NCBI GenBank assembly: GCA_023431345.1
Contig: JAEYWK010000184.1
Span: 13,415 to 77,414 of the forward strand
Length of the DNA: 64,000 nt
DNA from: Pseudomonadota bacterium
Lineage (GTDB): Bacteria; Myxococcota_A; Polyangia; Polyangiales; Polyangiaceae
Direction: 5' to 3'
Shown: positions 1 to 7,421 of the stretch, piece by piece
Layout of the letters: each line of letters starts with the position of its first letter
Position numbering within the stretch: position 1 is the first letter of the stretch
Position numbers and translations under genes: made by a program
Notes under the pieces: generated by a model
What the model saw: the letters and a program-made list of their open reading frames with translations, nothing else
Databases searched by the model: none
Told to the model about the DNA's origin: nothing

Positions 1-2
1 AT

Positions 3-182
3 CGACCGGAGAGAGAGCGCGCAGATGTCGCTCGGCGCGGGCGCCAACAGCCTGCGCACGACCTACCCGAGTACTACTTGGACAAGTGGGGCGACGACAT
101 CGAGAAGGAAGACTACGAGTTTTACGCGACGTTGCCGGTCGGCAATCACGTCTGCTTCTTGGTCGACCCCGTAGTGCCCTGA
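3..182 (+). CDS. Hypothetical protein, C-terminal end only
   Basis: An open frame enters from the left edge and stops at a TGA at 180-182. The last 40 or so residues look like real protein: acidic and aromatic, with the segments DLPEYYLDKWGDD and FYATLPVGNHVCFLV before the stop. I do not recognise a family. It ends four bases from the broken end of a methyltransferase fragment on the opposite strand, so the two pieces meet head-to-head at a probable recombination junction. The start lies outside the window. The codons before about position 60 look less convincing and may not belong to the same gene. Confidence 0.4.
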   Translation, partial: RPERERADVARRGRQQPAHDLPEYYLDKWGDDIEKEDYEFYATLPVGNHVCFLVDPVVP

Positions 183-185
183 GTA

Positions 186-354
186 GCCGTTCGAGCCGCG
201 CCATCGGGATACCGGCGGCTTCACTAAGGTGGCTCGCGCTGCGAGGTCTGGCCTCCAGCTCGTCCAGAACGCCCAGGCGTACCGCCCAGGTGACGATCTG
301 AACGGGAACGTAGCCCGCCAGCAGCTTACGAATGACCCGCGTACCGCTGTTCAT
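186..354 (-). pseudogene. O-methyltransferase N-terminal fragment
   Basis: An ATG at 352-354 on the minus strand opens a frame of about 56 residues that resembles the dimerisation/winged-helix domain at the start of class I SAM-dependent O-methyltransferases of the acetylserotonin methyltransferase type. It has AGYVPVQIVTWAVRLGVLDE, then a helix-turn-helix-like stretch, then ARLERLLRAL. Family members continue with a catalytic Rossmann domain of about 250 residues. Here the recognisable sequence ends near 186, where the convergent fragment at 3-182 begins. The frame stays open to the window edge but becomes Arg/Ser-rich antisense sequence. The SAM-binding part is missing, so this is a truncated remnant. 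Confidence 0.5.
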
Positions 355-429
355 GGTCTCGCGGGGTGAAGAAAACGGCGAGGATCGCCGGGGCTGGCTT
401 CGGTCGCGCTCGGTTATTCGCGGGCGGGC

Positions 430-1435
430 TCAATGCTTGTCACGCTCGACTACTCCCACGGCAAAGTCCGCATGGGCCTGTAGCATCAGGGCGCGCATGG
501 CGGCGTTGCCCTGATGGCCGCCATGGGCGACCGCGTGAAGGGTCGCGCCGGGCCAAGCTCGGGCCAGCTCCCAAGCGCTGCTGAACGGACAGCTCAGATC
601 GAGCCGGCCGTGAATGATGACGCCTGGAATCCCTTCCAGCCGGGTCGCGTTGCGCAGCAGCTCGTCGTCCTCGAGCCAGGCGGCATTCGCGAAATAATGG
701 GCGCAAACTCTCACGAAGGCCAGCAAAGCGTCGGGCGGCCGATCGCTGTACAGGCGAGGTTTGGCGTTGGGCTCGAGGGAAACGACCGCGTCTTCCCAGC
801 GTGACCAGCGGTTGGCGGCGTCGTCTCGCTTCTCCGGAACCTCCATCAGGCGCGCGTAGGCGCCAACCACGTCCCTCCGTTCAGTCGCGGTGACGCCCGC
901 GCAGAAGTGCTCGAACTCTTCTGGAAAGAAACGCGCCACCCCGCCGTACAGCCATTCGATTTCACGCTTGCGGCTGAGCGTCACGTTGGCCAGCACCAGC
1001 TCGCTCACTCGCTCGCTCGGGAAAACGTTGCGCGTAGGCCAACGCCAGCGTCGTTCCCCAGGATCCGCCGGACAGCAACCAGCGTTCGATCTTCAAGTGC
1101 TGACGCAGGCGCTCCATGTCGGCGATGAGGTGATGCGTCGTATTGGAGCGCATGTCCACGGCGGGGTCACTGGCATGCGGGCGACTACGCCCGGCGCCGC
1201 GCTGGTCGAACAACACGATGCGGTAGCGCTCGGGATCGAACGCTCGTCGCATGCGCTCCGTGCAGCCGATGCCTGGGCCACCGTGTACTACGAGGGCCGG
1301 CTTGCCCCGGGGATTTCCACAACTTTCCCAGTAAATGGAGTGGCCATCGGGCACGTCGAGCATGCCGCTGTCGTGCGGCGAGAGCTCCGGAAAAAGTTCC
1401 ACGGCGACGTTGGGGGAAGAGTCAGGTTTGGTCAT
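430..1435 (-). pseudogene. pip: Proline iminopeptidase, frameshifted
   Basis: Alpha/beta-hydrolase of peptidase family S33 (prolyl aminopeptidase), which removes N-terminal proline from peptides. The N-terminal half (ATG at 1435, frame 1) has VVHGGPGIG, FDQRGAGRS and the nucleophile elbow GGSWG. The C-terminal half (frame 2, ending at 430) carries the acid residue in HGRLDL and the histidine in AHGGHQGN. The two halves join at 1008-1019, where CTCG occurs three times in tandem. Removing one 4-base unit restores PERVSELVLANV and gives one protein of about 333 residues, the normal family length. The sequence is otherwise intact, so the lesion is recent, phase-variable by slippage, or a sequencing error. 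Confidence 0.8.
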
Positions 1436-1704
1436 CTTCTTGGGTCCAGGAGTCGACCCGCAGCGCGGGTAGAGCTTCGTACTCTGGCTCGCGGTCGTCC
1501 TCGCCGCGGTTAGCTGCCGCGGAGCAACCGCTCTCTCGAATTCTTCTCGATACCACTTCTGCGAGCTTCTCGAGGGCGTCCTCCGCCTGGCGATGGCAGC
1601 AGCGCTGCTGTGGCAGCTTCGAGGATTTCCATCGCGTTTTTTTTTCTGTGGACGCCTTCTTAGGTGGCCTGCCTGTACCAGCCAGCCCTGGCGCCTTCGT
1701 CGCA
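1436..1704. other. Interval between iminopeptidase and cupin genes
   Basis: No gene with a usable start codon is seen. A run of nine T (plus strand) lies near 1640. A minus-strand frame stays open across the interval and ends at 1422, overlapping the iminopeptidase start. It encodes a basic then acidic tail (AEDALEKLAEVV, then EDDREPEYEALPALRVDSW), but no ATG or TTG precedes it and only a late GTG could start it. It may be the tail of a lost gene. Confidence 0.3.
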
Positions 1705-2049
1705 TCAAGCGACCCGCGGACCTGATTCCTTTCGTGTCTCGGCGTGTGCAGGCGCCCAAATCACCTGCAGCGTGCCGCCAACAGTGCAGCGAATCGTCGT
1801 CCATGTTTCGGCGGGGACGACTGCCATACAGAGCTCCTCCAGCGTGGCCTCCCCGGCATCGGCTCCGACGGCGAACTCGCCCCTGTAGCAGGTCAACACG
1901 ACGTCTCCGCTGTAGGCGAAACGCTCCATCACGTCTCCGGCCAACATGTTGCGGAACTCGACTCGCACATGTCGCTCCGCAGCGACGTGAAAGCTTGCCT
2001 GAGAGCTACGGATAGCAATCAGGTTCGGAACGCTGAAACATTCGATCAT
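1705..2049 (-). CDS. Small cupin-like protein
   Basis: A 114-residue protein with alternating hydrophobic strands and turn-rich loops, like a single-domain cupin: FRNMLAGDVMERFAYSGDVV, then CYRGEFAVG, then MAVVPAETWTTI and TLQVIWAPAHA. The usual His-rich metal motifs are not obvious, so it may not bind metal. The ATG at 2049 has an AAGGGA ribosome-binding site seven bases upstream and follows the stop of the Rhs remnant by 15 bases on the same strand, so the two were probably co-transcribed. In that position behind an Rhs tail it could be an immunity protein or cargo, but this is only positional inference. The last ten residues are charged and probably disordered. Confidence 0.55.
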   Translation of the reverse strand: MIECFSVPNLIAIRSSQASFHVAAERHVRVEFRNMLAGDVMERFAYSGDVVLTCYRGEFAVGADAGEATLEELCMAVVPAETWTTIRCTVGGTLQVIWAPAHAETRKESGPRVA

Positions 2050-2064
2050 CGCACGATTCCCTTG

Positions 2065-2520
2065 TTAAACATCTCGACGGCCCGAGGGCTGCGAAGCACG
2101 TACTCGCCGAACGACGGCTCCGCCACCCTTGATTGCGCCCGCCGTGACCGCGCCGACCACCGCATCGCCGACGACGTCCGTCAGCGTGCCCGCGCTCTTG
2201 CTACCAGGCGTAGGCGTTCACGGCGCCGAAGTCGGAGCCTGAACCGCGCTCAGGCGAGTTGAGCAGTCCCGGATCTGCCGCCGTCCACATCGCGCGGGCT
2301 CGCTCGGAGGCGCCTCGGGGCCCAACAGGTTGGTATCGGCGATGCTCCAACGCAACTGCACCGTTGCCGTCAGCGAGGCGCACGATGCGCTTGTCGGCGT
2401 GCACGACGTATCGCAGGAGCTTGCCATCGCGCACTTCCTCCCAGTCGCTGATAAAGTAACTCGTGGACTGCTCGCCGTTCGACGCCGTCTCTTTGCGCAC
2501 CCGGCGCACGGCGCGTAAGG
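2065..2520 (-). pseudogene. Rhs-family C-terminal remnant with frameshift
   Basis: From about 2520 down to 2204 the minus strand encodes a segment like the last part of an Rhs/YD-repeat core: RRVRKETASNGEQ, YFISDWEEVRDGKLLRYVVH, then ADKRIVRLADGNGAVAL. The frame meets a TAG at 2201-2203, and the neighbouring frame continues directly with a Gly/Ala/Val-rich tail (DVVGDAVVGAVTAGAIKGGG) to a TAA at 2065-2067. A one-base shift therefore separates core from tail. The N-terminal bulk of an Rhs protein, normally over 1,000 residues, is missing and an IS91-type remnant lies upstream instead. Rhs proteins deliver polymorphic C-terminal toxins, but no toxin fold is recognisable here. Confidence 0.5.
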
Positions 2521-2582
2521 TTTGAAGGCGATGGGCCCGAGATGATCGTGGGGTAGGCAGCGGGCCGGGGCCAGTTGAGCGT

Positions 2583-2925
2583 CTACTGAACGTCGTCATC
2601 AGCAGTCCGGCAGCCGGCCCAAGCGTAAGCGTCGAGCAGCGAGCCGCTCTCGGGGCGAGGCTCGGCAGGAGCGGCACGTTTGAGTGGTCGCCACTTCGCG
2701 GCGGCTGCGAGCATGCCGAAGTAGCGAAGTGTGCGAAACCTGGGCGCGGTGACGAGCGCGACGAGGCGGCAGAACAGCGAGAGCGGGTCGAGGTCGACAG
2801 CAACCGTGCCGTCACTGTACGGCTTCTTCAGCGCGATGCGCACCAGTCAATCGGGCCCGGGTAGGAGCCGCACGTTGGCGAGCGGCGGGCGCAAGATGTA
2901 CTTCAGCAGAGCGGCCCTTCCCTTC
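2583..2925 (-). mobile_element. IS91-family transposase remnant, copy 1
   Basis: The minus strand encodes the conserved C-terminal block of IS91/IS801-type Y2 (rolling-circle) transposases: KGRAALLKYILRPPLANVRL, an in-frame TGA at 2847-2849, then VRIALKKPYSDGTVAVDLDP, LVALVTAPRF and YFGMLAAAAKWRP. The N-terminal and catalytic tyrosine regions are absent. After KWRPL the sequence jumps directly to a 28-bp terminal motif (2654-2681) that also bounds copy 2, so an internal piece holding the transposase C-terminus and zinc ribbon has been deleted. The remnant lies between the xylanase gene and the Rhs remnant and may have brought in or broken either neighbour. It cannot be active. Confidence 0.7.
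2654..2681. repeat. 28-bp terminal motif of IS91-like element (copy 1)
   Basis: These 28 bases are identical to 6085-6112 and lie at the 3' side of both transposase remnants. Beyond them the two loci diverge completely, so this is probably the end of the element. Confidence 0.65.
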
Positions 2926-2960
2926 TCGTCGGTCGGTCCAGCACGAGTGGCAGCTCTCGC

Positions 2961-4073
2961 TCACTCGAGGGTCACGGTCGCTTTGACGTCGATCGTCCCG
3001 CTGTTGTTCTGGGCCTCCATGAGGAACATGGCTTCCTCCAGCTTGCCGAGCGTCAGGCCCACGGCGTCCCATTTGGCAAAGTGCTCGGATAGCGAGATTT
3101 GTCCGCACTTCCGGCGGACCCGCCTGACGTTGAAGATCTGGGTAAAGTCGGTGTTGTTGCCGAGGATCGACGGCCTGTTCTTCACCGGCAGCGCCCAGAT
3201 GTCGTACGTGCCGTCGTCGACCGTCAGCGACCCGTAGCTCGTCCGTGGCGACCCATCGGAAGCCGTCGGACCGGGGACGAAGTCGCCGTGATCCTCGATG
3301 ACGTAGTATTCCATCAGTGGCTCGACGGTCCATCCGTACAGCGCGACGTAGATCTTGCTGGTCGCTCCCTGCACCGGGACTTCCGTGAAGTTCTGCGCAA
3401 ACTGGGCGGTGATGGTGCCGACCTGGGCGTGCTTCTTGGTCGCGTCGAACACCAGCCCCGTGCGGGCGAGAAAGTCGGCCGCTGCAGTCCAGTTGGCGCT
3501 GTAATTCCCCTCGACACCGTGGACCCGCATGCAGCCGGCACCTTGGCCGGCAGACCACAGCTCGTAGGAGTAGCCGGAGCCGAGGAGCCCCCGGCCGTTC
3601 GCGCAGTACTCAGTACCGCCCGTTATCGGAAGCACTGGAGTGCAGCTGGCTACGCCTCCAGCGCCCGCGGCTCCGCCGCTGCCTCCCGCTCCGCCGCCGC
3701 CCGCGACTCCGCCTCCACCCGTGCCGCCGTCACCGGCTTGCCCGCCGCTGCCCGCGACTCCACCGTTGCCCGCGACTCCACCGCTGCCCGCAACTCCGCC
3801 GCTACCCGCCATTCCGAGAGCACCGCCGCCGCCGCCCACACCTGCGCCGCTCGCGGCTTCGGCGCCCGCCGTTCCGAGAGCGCCGCCGCCGCCGGGAGCA
3901 CCGCCAGCGGACGCCCCGGCAGTGCCGGCTCCGGCGTTCCCGGCTGTTCCCGCAGCGCCTGCGCCGGCCACGGCTCCCACCGGATCAGTGCCCTCGCTCG
4001 ACATGCAGCCCGTGATCACGGCCGCCGCGAGCGCGCTCGAACACCAAATGCCTATGTTGACGCCCCTGTGCAT
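2961..4073 (-). CDS. GH11 endo-1,4-beta-xylanase lipoprotein
   Basis: A 370-residue exported enzyme predicted to cut xylan. Starting at the ATG at 4073 gives a signal peptide with lipobox ITGC (Cys23), then about 110 residues of Gly/Ala/Ser linker with repeated GGVAGSGG units, then a GH11 jelly-roll domain (about 145-370). The GH11 signature GWTVEPLMEYYVIED carries the nucleophile Glu255. MEAQNNSGTIDV supplies the acid/base Glu353, where most homologues read EGYQSSGSA. An in-frame upstream start adds 29 residues but would bury the signal peptide. The lipobox and linker suggest a surface-tethered enzyme. It is flanked by an IS91 remnant downstream and a pirin remnant upstream, hinting at horizontal transfer. 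Family assignment is confident; substrate is inferred from the family. Confidence 0.85.
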   Translation of the reverse strand: MHRGVNIGIWCSSALAAAVITGCMSSEGTDPVGAVAGAGAAGTAGNAGAGTAGASAGGAPGGGGALGTAGAEAASGAGVGGGGGALGMAGSGGVAGSGGVAGNGGVAGSGGQAGDGGTGGGGVAGGGGAGGSGGAAGAGGVASCTPVLPITGGTEYCANGRGLLGSGYSYELWSAGQGAGCMRVHGVEGNYSANWTAAADFLARTGLVFDATKKHAQVGTITAQFAQNFTEVPVQGATSKIYVALYGWTVEPLMEYYVIEDHGDFVPGPTASDGSPRTSYGSLTVDDGTYDIWALPVKNRPSILGNNTDFTQIFNVRRVRRKCGQISLSEHFAKWDAVGLTLGKLEEAMFLMEAQNNSGTIDVKATVTLE

Positions 4074-4156
4074 GATGGCGGACGTTCTACCGCGCCACGA
4101 CTGCCAGCGCGCGGCGCTGAGCGTTTTTTGCAACGTGCCAGTTGACCGTCCGCGTC

Positions 4157-4300
4157 TCACGCTTCTTCGTCGTCGAGGTGTCCGAAGCTTCCGCGCTGGT
4201 AATCTCGAAAGTCGAGCACTTCTTGTTGTGTGTTCATCACGAAGGGGCCGTACTGAGCGACCTGCTCGGTGGTGATCATCTCAAGGTGCCCACGAAGCGT
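4157..4300 (-). pseudogene. Pirin C-terminal remnant
   Basis: A minus-strand frame ending at the TGA at 4157-4159 encodes EQVAQYGPFVMNTQQEVLDF followed by RDYQRGSFGHL, matching the last 40 or so residues of the pirin family (a cupin-fold quercetinase or redox sensor). There the pattern is typically YGPFVMNT followed by a helix and an RxG stretch. The rest of pirin, about 250 residues with two cupin motifs, is absent. Upstream the frame runs into the ECF sigma gene on the other strand. The piece is a decayed 3' end caught between the xylanase start and the sigma gene, and adds to the evidence that this interval is a recombination scar. Confidence 0.5.
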
Positions 4301-4374
4301 GCAGAAGGAGCGGATTTCTTTGAAACAGCAGGGGGTCGTGTAAGGTTCTCCGGGGGCTCGGGACTATCCAAGAA

Positions 4375-4935
4375 GTGACCAGCAATACGGTTCAGCAAAG
4401 CGTGGCGCTGCCGCAGGCGGAGTCGCCGGAGGTGCGGCTGGCGAGGCTCTTGGCAGAGCACGGCCGCTCGCTCGAGCGCATCGCGGCCAGCTACGGGCGG
4501 ACGCCGGCCGAGCGCGAAGATTTGTTGCAAGATTTCGCAGTCGCGCTGTGGACAGCGTTGCCCGGATTCCGCGGTGACTGCAGCGAGCTGACCTTCGTGC
4601 TGCGCATCGCCCACAATCGGGCGGTCACGTTCTTGTCGAAGCGCGCGCCAGCCAGCCTAGCCGTCGAGGATCATCACGATAGCGCCGAAGCCAGCTCGGG
4701 CAAGAATCCCGCGATCGCCTACGAGCGCAAAGAGCGCGGCAGCCGACTGCTCATGGCGACGCGTGCCCTGCCGCTGCCTCACCGCCAAGTGGTCACGCTC
4801 TTGCTCGAGGGGCTCTCGCACCGCGAAATCGCGAGCGTGCTGGACGTCAGCGAGAACAACGTGGCCGTGCGCGCCAACCGCGCTCGCGCCGCTCTGCGCG
4901 TGCTGCTCGGAGAGGACCAAGAGGAGACATCATGA
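4375..4935 (+). CDS. ECF RNA polymerase sigma factor
   Basis: A 186-residue sigma-70-family protein of the extracytoplasmic-function type. Region 2 (about 30-95) includes EREDLLQDFAVALW and FVLRIAHNRAVTFL. Region 4 (about 120-180) includes LPLPHRQVVTLLLEGLSHRE, IASVLDVSENNVAV and RANRARAALR, a clear helix-turn-helix for -35 recognition. The start is a GTG at 4375. The last codon overlaps the ATG of the next gene (ATGA), so the two are translationally coupled. That neighbour is a membrane protein and is probably the anti-sigma or sensor partner, although it lacks a recognisable zinc anti-sigma motif. The regulon is unknown; the divergently placed xylanase is one possible target. Confidence 0.85.
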   Translation: MTSNTVQQSVALPQAESPEVRLARLLAEHGRSLERIAASYGRTPAEREDLLQDFAVALWTALPGFRGDCSELTFVLRIAHNRAVTFLSKRAPASLAVEDHHDSAEASSGKNPAIAYERKERGSRLLMATRALPLPHRQVVTLLLEGLSHREIASVLDVSENNVAVRANRARAALRVLLGEDQEETS

Positions 4936-5534
4936 CCAATCAACCCGATCTCGAGCTCGAACGCTGGCAGCGGCAATGGCAAGCGCTGGGCGGTCGTGAA
5001 GATCTCGCCCGGTCGTTGGCAGCGCGAGTGCAGCACGACACGAGTCGCATCCGGCGCGAGCTGGCGCTCGAATTGGCCGCCGCAGCAGGCTCGATCGCGC
5101 TGTGCCTGTGGCTCGTCGTTCATCACGAGGGCAAGCTCGTCGTTACGGCAATCTGCGCTGTTAGCTTGGTATTTACGGGAGTCTGGGTCACTCGCCTGCT
5201 CACGCTGAAGCTGAGTAGCTCGCCAGCCGAAACCAGCGGGCTCGACGCCTTCGTCGAGCTCACGCGCCGTCGCCTCGCCGACGACATCCAGTGGCACACC
5301 TTCCGCCGCCGTTCCTTGGTCGTGCTCGTGCCGCTGCTGCTGCCCCTGACGGCTTGGGCCGCCGTCGCTCGCTACGACCACTACCGCGCCCAGCCTTGGC
5401 TTGCAGCCGCTGAAGGCGCGCTGCTAGTCGGGCTCGTGGTAGGAGCGGCGCTTCACATCAACCACAAGCTCCGCTGCCTCGAATCCGCTCGCGCCCGTTT
5501 CGACGCTCTGGTCGACGACCGCACGTTGCGCTGA
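4932..5534 (+). CDS. Membrane partner of ECF sigma factor
   Basis: A 200-residue protein with a charged N-terminal cytoplasmic segment of about 45 residues, then four predicted membrane helices in two pairs (about 46-66, 68-92, 130-150 and 158-178) separated by a soluble loop with DAFVELTRRRLADDIQWHTF. It overlaps the sigma gene by four bases. The layout (soluble N-terminus, then membrane helices, directly behind an ECF gene) fits a membrane anti-sigma factor or stress-sensing partner. There is no HxxxCxxC zinc anti-sigma motif, so this rests on position and topology. No homologue is recognised by sequence. Confidence 0.6.
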   Translation: MTNQPDLELERWQRQWQALGGREDLARSLAARVQHDTSRIRRELALELAAAAGSIALCLWLVVHHEGKLVVTAICAVSLVFTGVWVTRLLTLKLSSSPAETSGLDAFVELTRRRLADDIQWHTFRRRSLVVLVPLLLPLTAWAAVARYDHYRAQPWLAAAEGALLVGLVVGAALHINHKLRCLESARARFDALVDDRTLR

Positions 5535-5542
5535 GCCAGCGA

Positions 5543-5731
5543 CTAGGCGTGGCTCGTTTTAGAGTGGCTCGTCGCCGGTTGGAACTGCTCGAGATCCAGC
5601 TCGCCCCGATCGGCAGGCCGTTGATACTCTGCCTCTCTGCCGACACGGCCCAGCCACGGTTCGAGCAGCGCCTCACGTAGCAGACCGTCGCATCGGCGCG
5701 GCTCTACGTAAATCCACGCTCGGAGGTTCAA
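5543..5731 (-). pseudogene. Protein fragment of unknown family
   Basis: A minus-strand frame of 62 codons from a TTG reads like protein (RAWIYVEPRRCDGLLREALL, then EPWLGRVG, then GELDLEQFQPATSHSKTS). Its 5' end coincides with the right arm of the perfect inverted repeat at 5721-5756. Upstream of that point the frame runs into unrelated sequence, so the fragment has lost its N-terminus. I do not recognise the family. It is probably a 3' gene remnant left at a recombination junction. Confidence 0.35.
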
Positions 5732-5756
5732 ATCGCGGGGAGGATTTGAACCTCCG
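5721..5756. repeat. Perfect 13-bp inverted repeat with tRNA T-arm-like sequence
   Basis: The arms at 5721-5733 and 5744-5756 are perfect reverse complements around a 10-base spacer. Read on the minus strand, the segment contains GGAGG-TTCAAAT-CCTCC, which is a canonical T-stem and T-loop of a tRNA, followed by seven bases that could be the 3' acceptor strand. No matching anticodon arm or 5' acceptor is found upstream, so this is not a tRNA gene. It may be a tRNA 3' remnant used as an integration site. Confidence 0.5.
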
Positions 5757-5960
5757 ACCGTCGTGCACGTGGGTCGAGGGGCAGCGCGTAGACGAGCAAG
5801 AGCTTGCAGACGACGACGCCGAGGGCGAGGTCAAAGCGGTGCCGAAGACGCCGATGATGCCGCGCTGGTAAAGGAACGCGCGCAGCACCGCGCTGTCCGC
5901 TCAATGGCCACCGTGGCTGTGAGCCCGACGACGCTGTAGGTCACCAGCATCGAGCGTTGC
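5728..5960 (-). pseudogene. Frameshifted membrane-protein remnant
   Basis: Three minus-strand frames each hold a short hydrophobic piece that would make sense in one protein: LVTYSVVGLTATVAI near 5935, then AVLRAFLYQRGIIGVFGTA, then FDLALGVVVCKLLLVYALPL near 5790. The last frame then runs through the T-arm-like sequence and stops at 5728-5730. The succession suggests two or three membrane helices of a decayed transporter with at least two frameshifts. The composition is suggestive only, and no family can be named. Confidence 0.25.
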
Positions 5961-6084
5961 GTATCGACACTCTCGCTGAACAGGAAGGCGCCTTCTCGCG
6001 AGTGTCGATGAGAATGCAGGGCTTCACCGCGCACGCTCCTCACGGCGCAAGCCGCAGTCGAGACAGCGCGGGCCGGGCCCGGGA

Positions 6085-6112
6085 GGCGAGGCTCGGCAGG
6101 AGCGGCACGTTT
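6085..6112. repeat. 28-bp terminal motif of IS91-like element (copy 2)
   Basis: Identical to 2654-2681 and in the same orientation relative to its transposase remnant. It lies about 25 bases beyond the transposase stop codon, as expected for an IS91-type terminus. Confidence 0.65.
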
Positions 6113-6598
6113 CAGTGCCTGCCGTGGAGCTCAGGGGTCAGTGCTGCTCGAACAGCTCGCGCTGCGTGGAGGGCTCGGTTGGTCGGCGTCGGACCACGAG
6201 GGGCTTGAAGTAGGGCGGGGCTCGAGCGGGTGGCTCGGTTGGCTCCCGGCGGTGATGGAGGAAGCGTGCAACCTGAGCCAGGTCGGTGATGACGGCGAAC
6301 AGGCGCATGCGCCCGCCGCAGCGGGGACAGGTCTCGAGGTCGACGGCGAAGGTCCTCCGGAGCAGCTCCGCCCAAGGGCGGTAGGGCGAGCCAGTCGCGC
6401 TGCAAGGCGTGGGGTCACAGGGTGCCGTACCGTCTTCCGTCGCTTGGCTCGGCCTGGCTTCGGCCCAATGAGTGGTCTCCACTTCGCGGCGGCTGCGAGC
6501 ACGCCAAAGTAGCGAACTGTGTGAAACCTGGGCGCGGTGACGAGCGCGACGAGCGGCACGTTCAGATTCGGAAGCCCGGGCATCTCCGGACTGAACAT
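6085..6598 (-). mobile_element. IS91-family transposase remnant, copy 2
   Basis: Two overlapping minus-strand frames together give the C-terminus of an IS91-type Y2 transposase. One frame has LVALVTAPRFHTVRYFGVLA and AAAKWRPLIGPKPG. The other has YRPWAELLRRTFAVDLETCP followed by RCGGRMRLFAVITD, the CxxC zinc-ribbon tail, ending at 6138-6140. A frameshift lies between them near 6400-6460. About 83 bases (6471-6553) match copy 1 (2683-2765) almost exactly, and the 28-bp terminal motif at 6085-6112 is identical. Copy 2 keeps the zinc ribbon deleted in copy 1 but lacks the preceding RIALKK block, so the two remnants decayed independently. Confidence 0.7.
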
Positions 6599-6768
6599 GC
6601 AGGTAGGGTTCAGCGAGATCGTCGTGCCCGACTGACCGCCACGAGGTGAAGTAGTGGGTCGACCCTGTCCTGCCCTTCGAGGCGAGACCGGGTCGGCATG
6701 ATGATACAGACGCAGCGCGGTGCCGAGTGGATTGCCTTCCGTTTCGCTCTTCGTTTACAGGAGTACAG

Positions 6769-7260
6769 ATGAGCTTAAGACTGCTGGGTTGCCTCTTGTT
6801 GGGTTTGGCTTTGGGTGGCTGCAGCGACGACGATGACGAGCCCTGTCGGGAGAGGCTGGCGGTGGGCGATCGCTATCTGGTCAGTATCGGCAGAACAGTC
6901 CCGACCACGCCAGTGTTGTCTTGTCCCAGCGATTTTGACTTGGCGAGCGGGACGGAGCTGACGACTACGGTCTCGGCGCTCGAAGTAGAGGCGGGTCAAT
7001 GCTCTTCGGGGCGAATCCAAATAGCGTCGTTCAATGGTTGGACCTGGTCCCCCGATCCTACCCGTAGGAGCCCGGAGGGAGGAGCTGATCTCATCGGTCA
7101 CTATCTAGCCGAAAAGGAAGATTGCACCGGTCGCATCGATTTCAGAGTCATGGTCGGCGGTAAGTCCTGCGAGCGAGGCTGGACGCCGGACGAAGCGAGC
7201 AGCGGCTGTGCACCTGCTTGCTACGATCTCTTCGATTGTGAGGTGGAGGAAGCTCGCTGA
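6769..7260 (+). CDS. Hypothetical lipoprotein
   Basis: A 163-residue protein with a typical lipoprotein signal: MSLRLLGCLLLGLALGGC, followed by an acidic SDDDDEPC stretch that favours outer-membrane sorting. The ATG at 6769 has an AGGAG eight bases upstream, which decides against the longer in-frame start at 6727. The mature part has about nine cysteines, mostly in the second half (CTGRIDFRVMVGGKSC, SSGCAPACYDLFDC), so a disulfide-bonded small domain is likely. No family is recognised. It converges with another cysteine-rich lipoprotein gene downstream, with a hairpin between them. Confidence 0.7.
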   Translation: MSLRLLGCLLLGLALGGCSDDDDEPCRERLAVGDRYLVSIGRTVPTTPVLSCPSDFDLASGTELTTTVSALEVEAGQCSSGRIQIASFNGWTWSPDPTRRSPEGGADLIGHYLAEKEDCTGRIDFRVMVGGKSCERGWTPDEASSGCAPACYDLFDCEVEEAR

Positions 7261-7421
7261 GCCGCTCTCTCGGCCTTCCCGAATTCGATGCCGGTTTGGA
7301 AGGCTCCTCGAATCGAGTCGTTGCCCGAACGGACACCATGCTCCTGCACCTCGATCATGGCTCGGCGCTGCTTCAGCGGGTCGCGCGAGCCCGCGTGCCA
7401 AAAAATCGCGCTCGACGTCTG

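Noticed and set aside
1422..1640. Possible small minus-strand gene between iminopeptidase and cupin genes
   Set aside because: The frame reads plausibly but lacks a start codon other than a late GTG, and runs back into the cupin gene in a different frame.
3640..4275. Pro/Ala-rich frame that looks like an extensin-like repeat protein
   Set aside because: It is the complement of the Gly/Ala linker of the xylanase lipoprotein.
4142..4378. Plus-strand 78-codon frame before the ECF gene
   Set aside because: The opposite strand encodes a pirin-like C-terminus with better residue matches.
5700..5830. Complete tRNA gene around the T-arm-like sequence
   Set aside because: No anticodon arm, D-arm or 5' acceptor strand can be paired upstream on the minus strand.
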